Source of the DNA: Myxococcales bacterium
Lineage (GTDB): Bacteria > Myxococcota_A > UBA9042 > JABWCM01
Assembly: GCA_013360285.1 (NCBI GenBank)
Contig: JABWCM010000047.1
Coordinates: 1 to 48,898 of the forward strand
DNA: 48,898 nucleotides
Reading direction: 5' to 3'
The notes beneath the pieces were generated by a model. It was not told the origin of the DNA, did not search any database, and saw only the letters and a list, made by a program, of their open reading frames with translations. Every line of letters starts with the position of its first letter. Position 1 is the first letter of the stretch. A program made the translations under genes and the position numbers. Shown piece by piece: positions 25,901 through 33,579 of the stretch.

Positions 25901-28166
25901 ATGTGTGTTTTCCGGTAACACAAAGGAATGCAGTGACGGGAACGCCTGCACCACCGGGGACAAATGTAATGCGACCGCAAAGGCCTGCGTAGGGAATCCG
26001 ATCTCCTGTGATGACGGACAATTATGCACGACTGATAGCTGCAAAGCGGCATCCGGATGCCAGAATCTGGCAAACGTTCTGCCCTGCACCGACGGCAACG
26101 CGTGCACGATTGGGGACGTTTGTAAAGACAACAAGTGTTCTCCCGGTAACTTAACAGACTGCAATGATGGCAATCCTTGCACCGTCGATTCATGCGACAA
26201 AGTGGTCGGATGCGAACATTTGCCGTCGGCCGGCGGCTGCGACGACGGCAACGCCTGTACAATCAGCGATTACTGTCAAAACAGCATTTGCGTTCCGGGA
26301 GCGAGCAAAAACTGCGATGCTGGAAATACCAATGTGTGCCTCGCAAGTACCTGCACACCGGACGGTGGATGCGGCGCCCTTGAACCGGTTCAAGGCACGA
26401 AGGCGTGCAACGACGGCGACGCATGTACGACAAACGATCTATGTGCTTTGGGGCAGTGCAAAGGAACGGCGATTTCCTGCGAAGACGGCAACGTGTGCAC
26501 CGACGATTCGTGTTCTAAAACGCTGGGTTGTGTAAACGGCGCGAATACAAAGGCATGTAACGATAACAACCCGTGTACCGTGACCGATGTTTGTGCGAAC
26601 AAGATTTGTGCCGGTGTAGGAACGGTGTGCGACGATGGAAAACCCTGCACAACGGATACGTGTGATCCCAAAAACAACGGGTGCATCTTTACGGAAACCC
26701 CGGGTGCCAATTGCGAAGATGGAGACAAATGTACACTAAACGACAAGTGTGTAGGGAGCGTGTGCACCGGGGGAACCGCTCCGAACTGCAACGACAACAA
26801 TCCTTGTACCGCCGATAGTTGTTCAAAGACGACAGGTTGCGTCAATACACCGATTGCCGGTTCAGCATGTACGGACAACAATGCCTGCACGCTTGGCGAC
26901 GCCTGCAACAACGTCGGAGTGTGCGTCGCGGGGAATGCTCTGGTCTGCAACGACGGAGAAACGTGTACTACGGACACGTGTAATCCACAGTCCGGCTGTG
27001 TTTACACAAACAACGCGTTGTCGTGCCAAGACGGTGACGCCTGCACCGAAAATGACATCTGTGCAGCAGGAAAATGTAAAGGTGGAACCTTCAAATCCTG
27101 CAACGACAACAACAATTGTACCAACGACGTGTGCGATAAAATAAGCGGTTGTGTGTTTTCTCCGAACACCCTGGCCTGTAACGACAACGACGTGTGCACC
27201 GAAGGTGACGCCTGCAGCAACGGTACATGTAAACCCGGCGCCCCCAAAATATGTAACGACAATAACCCATGTACGATCAATTCTTGCGACAAAGTCACTG
27301 GCTGCAAGTATTCGCCGGAACCAAGTAAACTTTGTGACGACAGCAACGACTGCACGGTTAATGACGTGTGCGACACCGAAGGGGTATGTGTTGGCGAAAC
27401 GCTGTTCTGCTGCGAGTTGGCAAATGCCCAGACCACCTGCAATTACAGTTACATAGGTACTGTCAGCGGACCGGTTTCTACAACCTACGGCGGAAATTGT
27501 AACGCAACATCTGCCGGCGGCAGAAATTTCGAGTGTTTACCGCAGGTTACGGGAGCTGAATTGTGTATTGACATAGACAAAGGGGGGAATGTCTACCTTT
27601 TGTCGGACGTAGCAACATTGCCCGCGCCCGACACGTGTCAGGCAGTGATCGCCAACAAAGCGTGCACCGCTATTCCTGCGCTGCCTGCAGATACGGTGAG
27701 TTGGCTTGCGTCAGTTCACGTCACCAACGGTACCAGCGACGCCCGACTGCATGTTCGCTGCCCCACCACAGACCTATGCGCCGCCGGGAAACTCTTGGAG
27801 TGTAATAAGGCATTCACGTGCACTGGAACGTGGCAAAATGCGGTGAGCAACTATGGCACGTGTGCCACAGGGAAGAGTTCTCCCGAACGTACGTTTAAGG
27901 CGACCATCAGCAACGCTGGTCCACATACGTTCTGGATAAGCGGCGCCGAAACTCCCAACATGACCGTTTTTGCCACAAAGTCGCTGACAGGAAATTGTAC
28001 GGCAACGGAAGCTGCGACTTGTTCTGCAGTCGGACCGGCCAACACACCGCTTCACTTCGTCACGGCCGGAGCCAACGAGGTCTGGTGCTTTTATGTCGAA
28101 CAAGACGCCATCCTCGGAAATGTTCCGGTCTCCGTGAGCGTCAGTTGCTACAGCGCACTAAAATAA
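19950..28166 (+). CDS. Giant multidomain surface lipoprotein with Ig-like, LamG-like and Cys-rich repeats
   Basis: 2738 residues from the ATG at 19950, chosen because it begins a lipoprotein signal peptide (MLATWTPGAVFILAAGLILS-GC). A longer open frame runs through the repeat upstream and is rejected as the start. Domains: about ten Ig/PKD-like beta repeats with cysteine pairs (residues about 185-1350; each has 'G..L.C....D.D' and 'V.W' strands); a LamG/concanavalin-like domain (about 1350-1565; LELWYYPEVLPGG to WLDELRVSNQ); a further beta domain; then about 27 cysteine-rich units of the form D-G-N-x-C-T-x-x-D-x-C, alternating with ...GC units (about 1700-2485); and a C-terminal beta domain with paired cysteines. 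It is presumably an extended, disulphide-stiffened cell-surface adhesin or matrix protein. Such repeats are common in Myxococcota and Bradymonadota; the ligand is unknown. Confidence 0.85.
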   Translation: MLATWTPGAVFILAAGLILSGCTAGDPITFDNDTANEQDNVVSLPGSPDFNLLSHKDDDNVILNESADDVVTIVVEALAKESATLDGLKVVWCDNYTANGTINIRRLCTDSAECNLHGVVEGDLKRESRLTISGLELGTEDDVALKHKIEARLVSKDADDAKTCQDKLGKTRQINVLVQQVVEAPITKIVPPNDGPCHTRADKLRAKIDTLPGFEKGTYRLRWYRDNTDSANLLKDLFIQASGQTVCTGNESDISSPCVLETAKFKKNDTIILTAQITNNGQESVNGQETLNPAKAVICDAWPVCNGFAIGLEPSGVSGTLRCSAQCQDADSDPVSAEVRFINVSQSGKDLVMLTPTPVPPDAQGQSVVNVELDLKQATNFAIKGDILRCEMYPFGTEQVQWKTDDDYPYAGSKDNALKTGKLPSESGLVSVKNTPPSVNKPIILPQVSPKTVLNSYTCDISGKVSDADIADTQFNLKVEWYKQSGEIVLTQIDGVFNLKSNPQTSVAQTAFVPVTAGEITKGDSLCCRVTVTEKSEIYPLNVTPPFSESCVQLDNTTPTFDQETPTVTIAEANVAPSPDSCGPGGVKPSTPGVYYTWQALECKVNAKVIDPDDAPENTYVKYNWFDCGTSAGADPLYVSNDAIAPAGALPKGKKLCCEAIPCDLDGCSTTVATMDKANAVFLENSPPVATKPQIVPSAPSPSGDKNGTFLCSADVKDCDDPTNALNKNVFWWKKIPGGALSPLGDIPGKEISSFSGLSCQDQLVCQVKVSDGGPYQESPQSEPFVLNNSYPSVDQVQVIGPGTVTLTSTLTCDWKGLQDNNGDSIQSVYVQWYADGKAIQSEPQKLPSANISANGSVDFKLGECGGKKNVEIGQTIHCEVWACDGCGCGTPTSSASPPFVSTKTVVANPAPVSLLPNTQLAILSPESGDKTGGFTCALNTKALAVCDTDDLQSFQYIYQLKAAGATIANAEEDAIGGFQKTFTFSSCPDATSFWCQVTIVGTGGNKLLTGSSNLATIDEHPPTVTTTISATSAKVGEKITCSASATDKDPEDVPKLAPLYRWYKFEEEMLQYQGLATITLESGVFTAGDSIRCSGEVSDGCFDTVLAKSDKTIIVNSPPTLTSVLLSPDDPKAVSQVECTASGYVDADGHAKKKVSFVWETSQSSTMGWTAIPTGDPCVKEVALQDKSVLYLSQCAIPILKGTFVRCKATALDEETSKTPSSGIALTSNVVKVQDSIPYLDPIVMTANGTLPSSPSLDPGQGSISCVTAAHDDDPNDKPTVLYTWKVIGTDNKEKGTIQDSVNSTLDVTKVFTGGASPAPCDSIQCVATLKNELGQIVTTATKSIGMKSGGSLYFSETGGSVNVTPEYPAGTEKPNPKPTSGLLELWYYPEVLPGGLNQHTIVMGRSAAGYPAAWELVLRSGGVVDLVVNGVLQGPGSQSLSVIPKQWQYLAIQWEPGTTTLYVGDNKATALPLNVTLPFDMEKVTFGSLITPPRGWLDELRVSNQKLNPSVKEQWFTVSTSTLAVYHFELAKAKVPVDSGKYQFHGVLANPAPTAAFHAQSNICDFEVSGCDPVTNPGSCTLPPGTVTLSFDGSAIPTGTAKSTYQAKCLASGAVDLNGGPVTQYQFTFRNVDTGAALNTTTLIGSGSYTFPIDVGVGCLSIVCEAAPIPIGGGAPGKIGTSQQAKLCKSTEFPIIGFNCDDGNTCTTDGFDVKGCTHEVSPNATCSAVCTPGKVSQCGTDKLCSCINPCVQDPKQPCVEYLPTGPNGACQAQNKPPGAECYPVDLCAASGAKGQCVNGACAQYALKDCNDSNVCTEEYCDSTKGCVGFNNTKPCSDGNACTAGDVCKNGDCLSGGQIVCDDGNSCTEDSCNENAPAPELACSYVIKDGAGCTDGNPCTTNDHCVANECTGTPQSCNDDNPCTDDSCDPLSGCIQQPNAKPCNDGDACTTTDTCTGGQCKGAQVTCNDNNVCTDDSCNKASGCVFSGNTKECSDGNACTTGDKCNATAKACVGNPISCDDGQLCTTDSCKAASGCQNLANVLPCTDGNACTIGDVCKDNKCSPGNLTDCNDGNPCTVDSCDKVVGCEHLPSAGGCDDGNACTISDYCQNSICVPGASKNCDAGNTNVCLASTCTPDGGCGALEPVQGTKACNDGDACTTNDLCALGQCKGTAISCEDGNVCTDDSCSKTLGCVNGANTKACNDNNPCTVTDVCANKICAGVGTVCDDGKPCTTDTCDPKNNGCIFTETPGANCEDGDKCTLNDKCVGSVCTGGTAPNCNDNNPCTADSCSKTTGCVNTPIAGSACTDNNACTLGDACNNVGVCVAGNALVCNDGETCTTDTCNPQSGCVYTNNALSCQDGDACTENDICAAGKCKGGTFKSCNDNNNCTNDVCDKISGCVFSPNTLACNDNDVCTEGDACSNGTCKPGAPKICNDNNPCTINSCDKVTGCKYSPEPSKLCDDSNDCTVNDVCDTEGVCVGETLFCCELANAQTTCNYSYIGTVSGPVSTTYGGNCNATSAGGRNFECLPQVTGAELCIDIDKGGNVYLLSDVATLPAPDTCQAVIANKACTAIPALPADTVSWLASVHVTNGTSDARLHVRCPTTDLCAAGKLLECNKAFTCTGTWQNAVSNYGTCATGKSSPERTFKATISNAGPHTFWISGAETPNMTVFATKSLTGNCTATEAATCSAVGPANTPLHFVTAGANEVWCFYVEQDAILGNVPVSVSVSCYSALK

Positions 28167-28194
28167 CCAAACGCAATGATAAATTTACGTTTGG
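28167..28194 (+). terminator. Inverted repeat after the giant lipoprotein gene
   Basis: CCAAACG and CGTTTGG form a perfect 7-bp stem with a 14-nt loop, starting right after the stop codon. There is no T-run, so a terminator is only possible; it may act in mRNA 3'-end stability. Confidence 0.35.
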
Positions 28195-28236
28195 ATCCAA
28201 CAAAATTACTTGCACTTCTACGGCATTGATTGTCTT

Positions 28237-31191
28237 ATGATTGAAAAAATAGATTTGTTACAGGCTGTTCAGCGGATCAAACGCATCTTCTTGGCCTCTG
28301 CGGTTCTTTTGTTGGGGTTAGCCGGCGGTGCGTGTAGCGAATCATCCATCAAGGGGACACCAGTCAATGACAACAATGTGGATACCGACGTTTTGGGTGA
28401 GTCGTCGAACAGTGGATGGCTTATTGAAACGGAATTGTCGACGCACGAGGTCCATTCCGGTGAAACCGTCGAGGTAACATGCACGGTAGTAGACGCACAA
28501 GGCAACAAAATCGACACACATACTTCGGTCTGGGTTACGCCGGAAACCGGTATTGGCATCAATACGACAACGTTGAAGACATCAAAAGCTGGAAAATATC
28601 TAGTGGCGTGCCAATTAACGTCGGCGGCGCTGTTGGATGCCACGATGGAAGAACTGACCGTTTTACCGGGAGAACCTCACACAATAAGGGCCGTCGTTGA
28701 CCCCACGGAAATCACCGCCGGGTCGACAGCGAATGTCGATTGTGTTGTGACTGACTATGCAGGCAACGTGGTTGATGTCGCAACATCTGTAGAACCCCAA
28801 CCAGGTCTTGACGTAGTCGATCATGGCGTCACTGGAATCAAAACAGGCGAATACAAAGTATCGTGTACCTCACCCGACTACCCGGACATCGTATCGATTC
28901 CTGGCCCCCTCAAAGTGGTTGCCGGTATTCCCGCGAAAGTCGTGTTGTTCATCGACCCAGAGGAGGAAACATACAAACCAGGTGCAGTTGTGCACCCGAC
29001 ATGGAAAGTGTTTGACGGTTCTGGAAACGAGCTGAAGAAAGTAGCTGCGACCCTAACGCCGCCTGATCACGACGCTGTACCCAAAGCAGGCGGTAAGTTC
29101 CTGCTGCCCGTCGACGGTCTGTATACGTTCACCGTCACACTCGACCCACCATCGGCACCCTATTCTGATTCCAAAACGCTACTGGTTGACTCAAAGGGTC
29201 CGACGTTGGTCATCGACTGGCCGCAACGCGGAGAAACCATCCAGGGAACAGGCGAACAACCTGTGATCATCGTGGGTCACTGTACCGATCCGAGCGGAGT
29301 CGAATGGTTGAAAATCAATGGTGAAACAGTAACTTTAGGCGAGGACGGAGCGTTTGAAGCACCGATGATGCCGGGCTGGGGGTTAAACTGGATCGTTGCC
29401 GAAGCCAGAGACAACCAGGGGTATGACATCCGGATCACACCGACCTACTATTACTCAACGACATACCAACCATGGGAGAGCGCCGACAGCGCCGCCGAAG
29501 TTCGGCTCGACAACGCAATCCTTGCCGGGATGAGTCAGGCGTTTCTGGACGACGGGGTACACGACCCCGCTCACCCCAACGATATTGCAACGTTGCTGGA
29601 AATTTTACTGGGGCTTTTGGATCTCAACACTCTGGTACCCGGGTTATCCATTCCTCCCTTCGACACAACACTTCCGGACGCGCTGAATCTCGAGATCCCT
29701 GGCCCCTTTGGGCTGACATTCGTCGTTGAGGGAGACATACAGTTAGCAGTCCAAGTTGGTAATTTAGAATTTGGAAAGCCCGCGATTTCCATCGACGCGC
29801 GCGACTTAGGTATAGATACGAGTATCGGGTTAGGAAACGAAACAAACCCGGCAATATTGTTGCCGATTACCTTGACGATTACCGCCCCCGTGACCTTGAC
29901 TGTGCTGGCAGACAACCCGTTCAACGGACAACCCCTATCATTTGATTTCGAACTCGTGGGTGTCTCGGTACTCGAAAGCGGCTTTCAAGTCGAACACATT
30001 GGCATCTTTACAGCACTCGATATTTCCAAGTTCCCCGGAAACGACGCAGAAATTTCGATCGCAGACATCGTTTTTGAAGTAGACGGAGTTGGACTCGCTC
30101 CGTTGAAAAGTGCGGTCATAGATTTCGGACAAATCCAGCTTCCTATTCTCGGAAATATCCCAATTCAATTCGACCTTTTGGCTATCTTGCCGCAGATTCA
30201 AGACGTCATGGACCTGGTTGTCCTCGATCCGTTATGGGACATGATTGAGCCCGGTTTAAGTGGCCTCATCGAGCCGCTCATCGATTCCATTGTGTCCTCA
30301 GTAGCGACGACGATTGTGTCGCTACTCAACCTAGAAACAGTTGTACCATTACCAAACCTGCTGGGAGGTACCGATGCGCCCCCCGTAGACCTGGAAGTGT
30401 CGCTTGGACTCGACTCCATTCTGTTCACCGATGCCGGAGGTACTGGCGGTCTTGGATTGGGACTTTGGACCACAAAAGGAACAGAACGAACTCCGTTAGG
30501 CCTCCCACTGCGCGACGGATGCTTAGGTGCGCAAGAGGTGGAACCAGGTTTCCTACCTCTCCAAAAGCCACTCGAGGTCTCAGGATTAACGGACATGTTG
30601 AACCAACTCATGTTTGCGATTTGGTGGTCCGGAGCATTGGATGGTTCTGTCGATCTCAGCGCACTTGGGGGCCTACTTGGTGGCGGAGGTGGCGGTTTGC
30701 CGGGCGGTATTGACCTAGATGGCCTGATTTTGAAACCCACATTCCTTCTACCTCCCATTCTGAACGATTGCGATACCGAGGGTTGGTCCACATTGCAAAT
30801 TGGCGATTTGTATGTGGACCTTGACGTAGCGGCCCTTGGATTTCCCATTTCAGCCCAGATGTTTGTCGATATCTCCCTGCAAGTGGACGTTCAAGGTGGA
30901 CCGGATGGTTTAGCCGTAGTTCTTGGAGAATTTGATATCTTGGATATGGAGATACTTTCCGCAGCCGGCGGCCTTGGAAGCTTGTTTGATATCGGAAGCA
31001 TTCTTGAGTCGTTTCTCATTCCTGCCATCAAAGATGGAATCGTTGGTCTGACCTTGGGACCCATACCGCTGCCCGGTTTACCATTGGACGGACTCGTTCC
31101 AGGAATACCGCCCGGCACAACTTTTCAGTTGGGCGACTTCACAGTTCAGAAAAACAATGGTTATGCAACGATCGGCGTTGGAATTAAGTAA
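28237..31191 (+). CDS. Large lipoprotein with Ig-like N-terminus and hydrophobic beta-rich C-terminus
   Basis: 984 residues from the ATG at 28237 (a TTG at 28210 is an alternative). The signal peptide has a lipobox GGAC near residue 33. Three Ig-like units follow (ETVEVTCTVVDAQGNKIDTH; TANVDCVVTDYAGNVVD; HPTWKVFDGSGNELKK), then a fourth, invasin/glucodextranase-like unit (GPTLVIDWPQRGETI). The C-terminal 550 residues are rich in alternating hydrophobic strands and Leu-Pro-Gly loops (LGGLLGGGGGGLPGGIDLDG). This might be a lipid-binding barrel or BPI-like fold, but no family was recognised. It follows the giant lipoprotein by 70 bp on the same strand and probably shares its surface context. Confidence 0.75.
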   Translation: MIEKIDLLQAVQRIKRIFLASAVLLLGLAGGACSESSIKGTPVNDNNVDTDVLGESSNSGWLIETELSTHEVHSGETVEVTCTVVDAQGNKIDTHTSVWVTPETGIGINTTTLKTSKAGKYLVACQLTSAALLDATMEELTVLPGEPHTIRAVVDPTEITAGSTANVDCVVTDYAGNVVDVATSVEPQPGLDVVDHGVTGIKTGEYKVSCTSPDYPDIVSIPGPLKVVAGIPAKVVLFIDPEEETYKPGAVVHPTWKVFDGSGNELKKVAATLTPPDHDAVPKAGGKFLLPVDGLYTFTVTLDPPSAPYSDSKTLLVDSKGPTLVIDWPQRGETIQGTGEQPVIIVGHCTDPSGVEWLKINGETVTLGEDGAFEAPMMPGWGLNWIVAEARDNQGYDIRITPTYYYSTTYQPWESADSAAEVRLDNAILAGMSQAFLDDGVHDPAHPNDIATLLEILLGLLDLNTLVPGLSIPPFDTTLPDALNLEIPGPFGLTFVVEGDIQLAVQVGNLEFGKPAISIDARDLGIDTSIGLGNETNPAILLPITLTITAPVTLTVLADNPFNGQPLSFDFELVGVSVLESGFQVEHIGIFTALDISKFPGNDAEISIADIVFEVDGVGLAPLKSAVIDFGQIQLPILGNIPIQFDLLAILPQIQDVMDLVVLDPLWDMIEPGLSGLIEPLIDSIVSSVATTIVSLLNLETVVPLPNLLGGTDAPPVDLEVSLGLDSILFTDAGGTGGLGLGLWTTKGTERTPLGLPLRDGCLGAQEVEPGFLPLQKPLEVSGLTDMLNQLMFAIWWSGALDGSVDLSALGGLLGGGGGGLPGGIDLDGLILKPTFLLPPILNDCDTEGWSTLQIGDLYVDLDVAALGFPISAQMFVDISLQVDVQGGPDGLAVVLGEFDILDMEILSAAGGLGSLFDIGSILESFLIPAIKDGIVGLTLGPIPLPGLPLDGLVPGIPPGTTFQLGDFTVQKNNGYATIGVGIK

Positions 31192-31383
31192 GATATCAAC
31201 CGGTCTGTCACCGCCACGAACCGGGTATACATCGAATACACGACATTTCTGTCCGGATTCCGCTGCCAAATCCACGGCGTACAGAAGCATAAGAGACTGA
31301 TTTCAAACAGCATTAATCAGGTGGTCCATAATTTGCATTCCTTGAGCCTCCAGGTGGGGTGTTTCCGATTGGAAGGAGGATTT

Positions 31384-32340
31384 GTGAGTTATTTTCGATC
31401 AGCACGGCTGTCAACGAGTACGGTAGGTTTAGTGGCTATATTACTCGGTGTCATGGGCTGCTCTTCCGCCGAACTCGGTCTCGAAACAGCTCAACAGTGC
31501 TCAACCCACACCGATTGCCCTCCGTCTCAGGTGTGTGAGTCCCATTCGTGTACAGCAACATGTCTAACGGGCGTTTTGTGTCCAGTTGTTTCCGAACAGG
31601 GAATAGCGGGGTCCGTACTGGTCACTGAACATATTGCGGCCAACTCCGCCGAATCCCAAGTTATCGCGCAGGCAGCTTTTCAACATGCGGAATCGTTGCT
31701 GACCGCCCCCAAAATGTATTTTCCTGGTTCCGACTGTGTCGCAGTTCCTTCCCAACAACTGTCGCTTCCACCTGGTCTCAATCTCGGACCCATTGCATTG
31801 AGTGGCGGGTTGACACTTGACGACGTAAAAAGTGCCAGTGATTTAGGCCAAGGAACCGCACAGGTATTTCCAGAAAGTAAGGAGAATGGCACCGTATATT
31901 ACGCGGACCTTTCCCAGGGTTTACGATTAACTCCAGAGAAAACGGTTAGCGCAAAGGCCCTTGGCAACGACTCGTCGCCTCATTTTGAAGTCAAAGTCGA
32001 TGTTCCAAAACATTTTGCCTCCGTTCAGGTAGAACCAGCGTTTGTTTTCTCTGGACAGAACTACCATGTGCAGTGGACAGCCGAAAACGCAGCCCAAGTA
32101 GTGGTACAAATTCACGGTACCGCCCTATCCGAAGGCGACTCGGTACCGATGACTATCGTTTGCCCATCACGTGATGAATCCGGGCACATCACCGTTCCTA
32201 AAGACGCAACCGCGATGCTGGCCAAAGGCCCCGTGACGGTATCTCTGATTCGCCAGAATGTCGCTCATACTGTCGATTCTTCTGGTACTTTTTTTGCCAA
32301 GGCGGGCTTTAGTTATTCCTGGAACACCACCGTTAAATGA
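31384..32340 (+). CDS. Hypothetical lipoprotein with short Cys-rich N-terminus
   Basis: 318 residues from a GTG at 31384, with a strong AAGGAGG site about 5 nt upstream. The signal peptide ends at lipobox VMGC. A knot-like motif CSTHTDCPPSQVCESHSCTA follows directly, of the kind common in myxobacterial-type surface proteins. The rest is beta-rich, ending in an Ig-like unit (VQVEPAFVFSGQNYHVQWTA). No enzymatic motif is seen. It is third in a row of plus-strand lipoprotein genes; the 192-bp gap before it holds nothing recognisable. Confidence 0.75.
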   Translation: MSYFRSARLSTSTVGLVAILLGVMGCSSAELGLETAQQCSTHTDCPPSQVCESHSCTATCLTGVLCPVVSEQGIAGSVLVTEHIAANSAESQVIAQAAFQHAESLLTAPKMYFPGSDCVAVPSQQLSLPPGLNLGPIALSGGLTLDDVKSASDLGQGTAQVFPESKENGTVYYADLSQGLRLTPEKTVSAKALGNDSSPHFEVKVDVPKHFASVQVEPAFVFSGQNYHVQWTAENAAQVVVQIHGTALSEGDSVPMTIVCPSRDESGHITVPKDATAMLAKGPVTVSLIRQNVAHTVDSSGTFFAKAGFSYSWNTTVK

Positions 32341-32418
32341 GCGGACTTGTCCGTATTTGTCACAGGCTCAGAAAGCAAATCTCGTGCCAGGTTGGTGCGA
32401 TCCGTGTTTCCGTTTGCA

Positions 32419-32660
32419 TTTTTTGTGTTTTGCTCGACGTTTTTTGTGTTTTGCTTGACGTTTTTTGTGTTTTGCTTGACGTTTTTTGTGTTTTGCTTGA
32501 CAAAAACCGTGCCAGGTTTCTCGTGATCGGTGTTTTGCTCGGCGTTTTTTGTCTTTTGCTCGACCATTTTGGTGTTTTGCTCGGCATTTTTGCTTCCGCC
32601 ACATGCAATGCGCGTGCCGGGTTTTTCATTTTTCGTGTTTCCGATGCCGATTTTTGTGTT
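32419..32660. repeat. 21-bp minisatellite with degenerate flanking units
   Basis: Four adjacent copies of TTTTTTGTGTTTTGCTTGACG occupy 32419-32502, the first and last with one change each. Degenerate 21-bp units (GTCTTTTGCTCGACC, GGTGTTTTGCTCGGCA, GTGTTTCCGATGCCGA twice) continue to about 32660. A spacer GTGCCAGGTT/GTGCCGGGTT occurs three times (near 32382, 32510, 32612), giving a higher-order repeat. The period equals seven codons, but no frame resembles a known protein. It begins 80 bp after a lipoprotein stop; the following stretch to 32927 shows nothing else. Confidence 0.85.
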
Positions 32661-32927
32661 TCCGATGCCGATTTTGGACTCTCCGGAGCCGTTGCAGCAC
32701 TTTCCCCCACCCAAACCCGTGTCCGGCTTGCCTTGATGTGTCTCACCGCCGGCAAAATCAGCGCCGCCCCCACCGATTTCGTGACAGCCAAACGTGATAA
32801 TCGTAACGCCTCGGTCCCGATCGGCGGTTCGGCCCCAACAAATTCCGCCCTAGCCTGCGTAACGGTCGCCGCCGCCGGTGTAAAACGGTGTACACGTCGG
32901 TGTTCTCGCCGTGAATCTGGAATATTT

Positions 32928-33060
32928 AGGTAGCTGGTGTTTTTAGATAAAATTTTTGTCCTGGCCGCCTTTGGCCGTCTCGTCCGCAAAAATCCCTGCG
33001 CCATGTTCCCGATATGACTCAGGATTTTTTCGGACGATCCGGCTCAAATTCCGCTGGCCC
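32928..33060. repeat. Dispersed palindromic repeat, subtype I (copy D, one end truncated)
   Basis: Inverted relative to copy A: AGGTAGCTGGTGTTTTTAGA, then GGCCGCCTTTGGCCGTCTCG, core CCATGTTCCCGATATGACTC, then GGACGATCCGGCTCAAATTC. It stops at GGCC, where copy A would continue into its outer arm. Confidence 0.83.
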
Positions 33061-33169
33061 CCTCCACACGACAGAATTTCCGGAAAAGACGCGGCAGAAA
33101 TTATGGCACCCAAAGAAACGATCTGGACGGTTACAAAACAACAGCACACAAACCATCATCGGCCTGGAG

Positions 33170-33292
33170 ATGAATCGGCGCATTGACTCACCGAAAGCCT
33201 CCGCCCGAATCCCATTAAATTACTACCAAACCATCTCCTTCGTGGGCGCGGCAATTGCGGCTATGGCTACCACGCTGGGTCTCTTGCCTTGA
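33170..33292 (+). CDS. Possible remnant of a membrane protein N-terminus (doubtful)
   Basis: A 40-codon frame (MNRRIDSPKASARIPLNYYQ followed by a single hydrophobic helix ending MATTLGLLP) has a GGAG directly before its ATG. It resembles a basic-then-helix N-terminus cut short, perhaps of a cytochrome or transporter gene. It sits between repeat copies D and E, where broken genes would be expected. Nothing else in 33061-33421 can be supported. Confidence 0.2.
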   Translation: MNRRIDSPKASARIPLNYYQTISFVGAAIAAMATTLGLLP

Positions 33293-33421
33293 TCTATATC
33301 AATCACAGCGGCCCAAAATTCACCTAAACGGTTCGACATGCCCACGCTTCGGTGGTAGCATCTTCGCACTTGTGCCTGGCAGCACCTGTGGTTTGGCTGC
33401 TCGGCCGCGGGTGCACCATGA

Positions 33422-33579
33422 GAGTTTGTAAAAAATATGGGCGCGCCCTGGGGCCGCGAAGTGGCGCCGAATTTGTTTTGAAAAACCAAGTAATGTCCGG
33501 GTAGTTGCGCAGGGTCTTTCGGACCCAAGGCGGTCAAAATTCGCTCGCACCAGGGTGCGCAGCTATTTTTCATAAGCTC
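33422..33579. repeat. Dispersed palindromic repeat, subtype II (copy E)
   Basis: 158 bp: GAGTTTGTAAAAAATATGGG at one end and, on the other strand, GAGCTTATGAAAAATAGCTG at the other. Core GAAAAACCAAGTAATGTCCG then GGTAGTTGCGCAGGGTCTTT. Its last bases supply the end of the lysR gene, including the TGA stop. It has the same orientation as copy F across the LysR cassette. Confidence 0.82.

Noticed and set aside
32419-32502. CRISPR-like array
   Set aside because: Units are directly adjacent with no unique spacers, so it is a tandem minisatellite. No cas gene or other spaced repeat array was seen in the window.
32337-32933. 198-codon plus-strand frame whose ATG overlaps the preceding lipoprotein stop
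   Set aside because: It is mostly the 21-bp minisatellite translated; the part after it resembles nothing, and equally long frames exist on the other strand.
32360-33004. 214-codon minus-strand frame through minisatellite and repeat copy D
   Set aside because: It starts inside a dispersed repeat and is low-complexity (KTQKTSS); no evidence of a gene.
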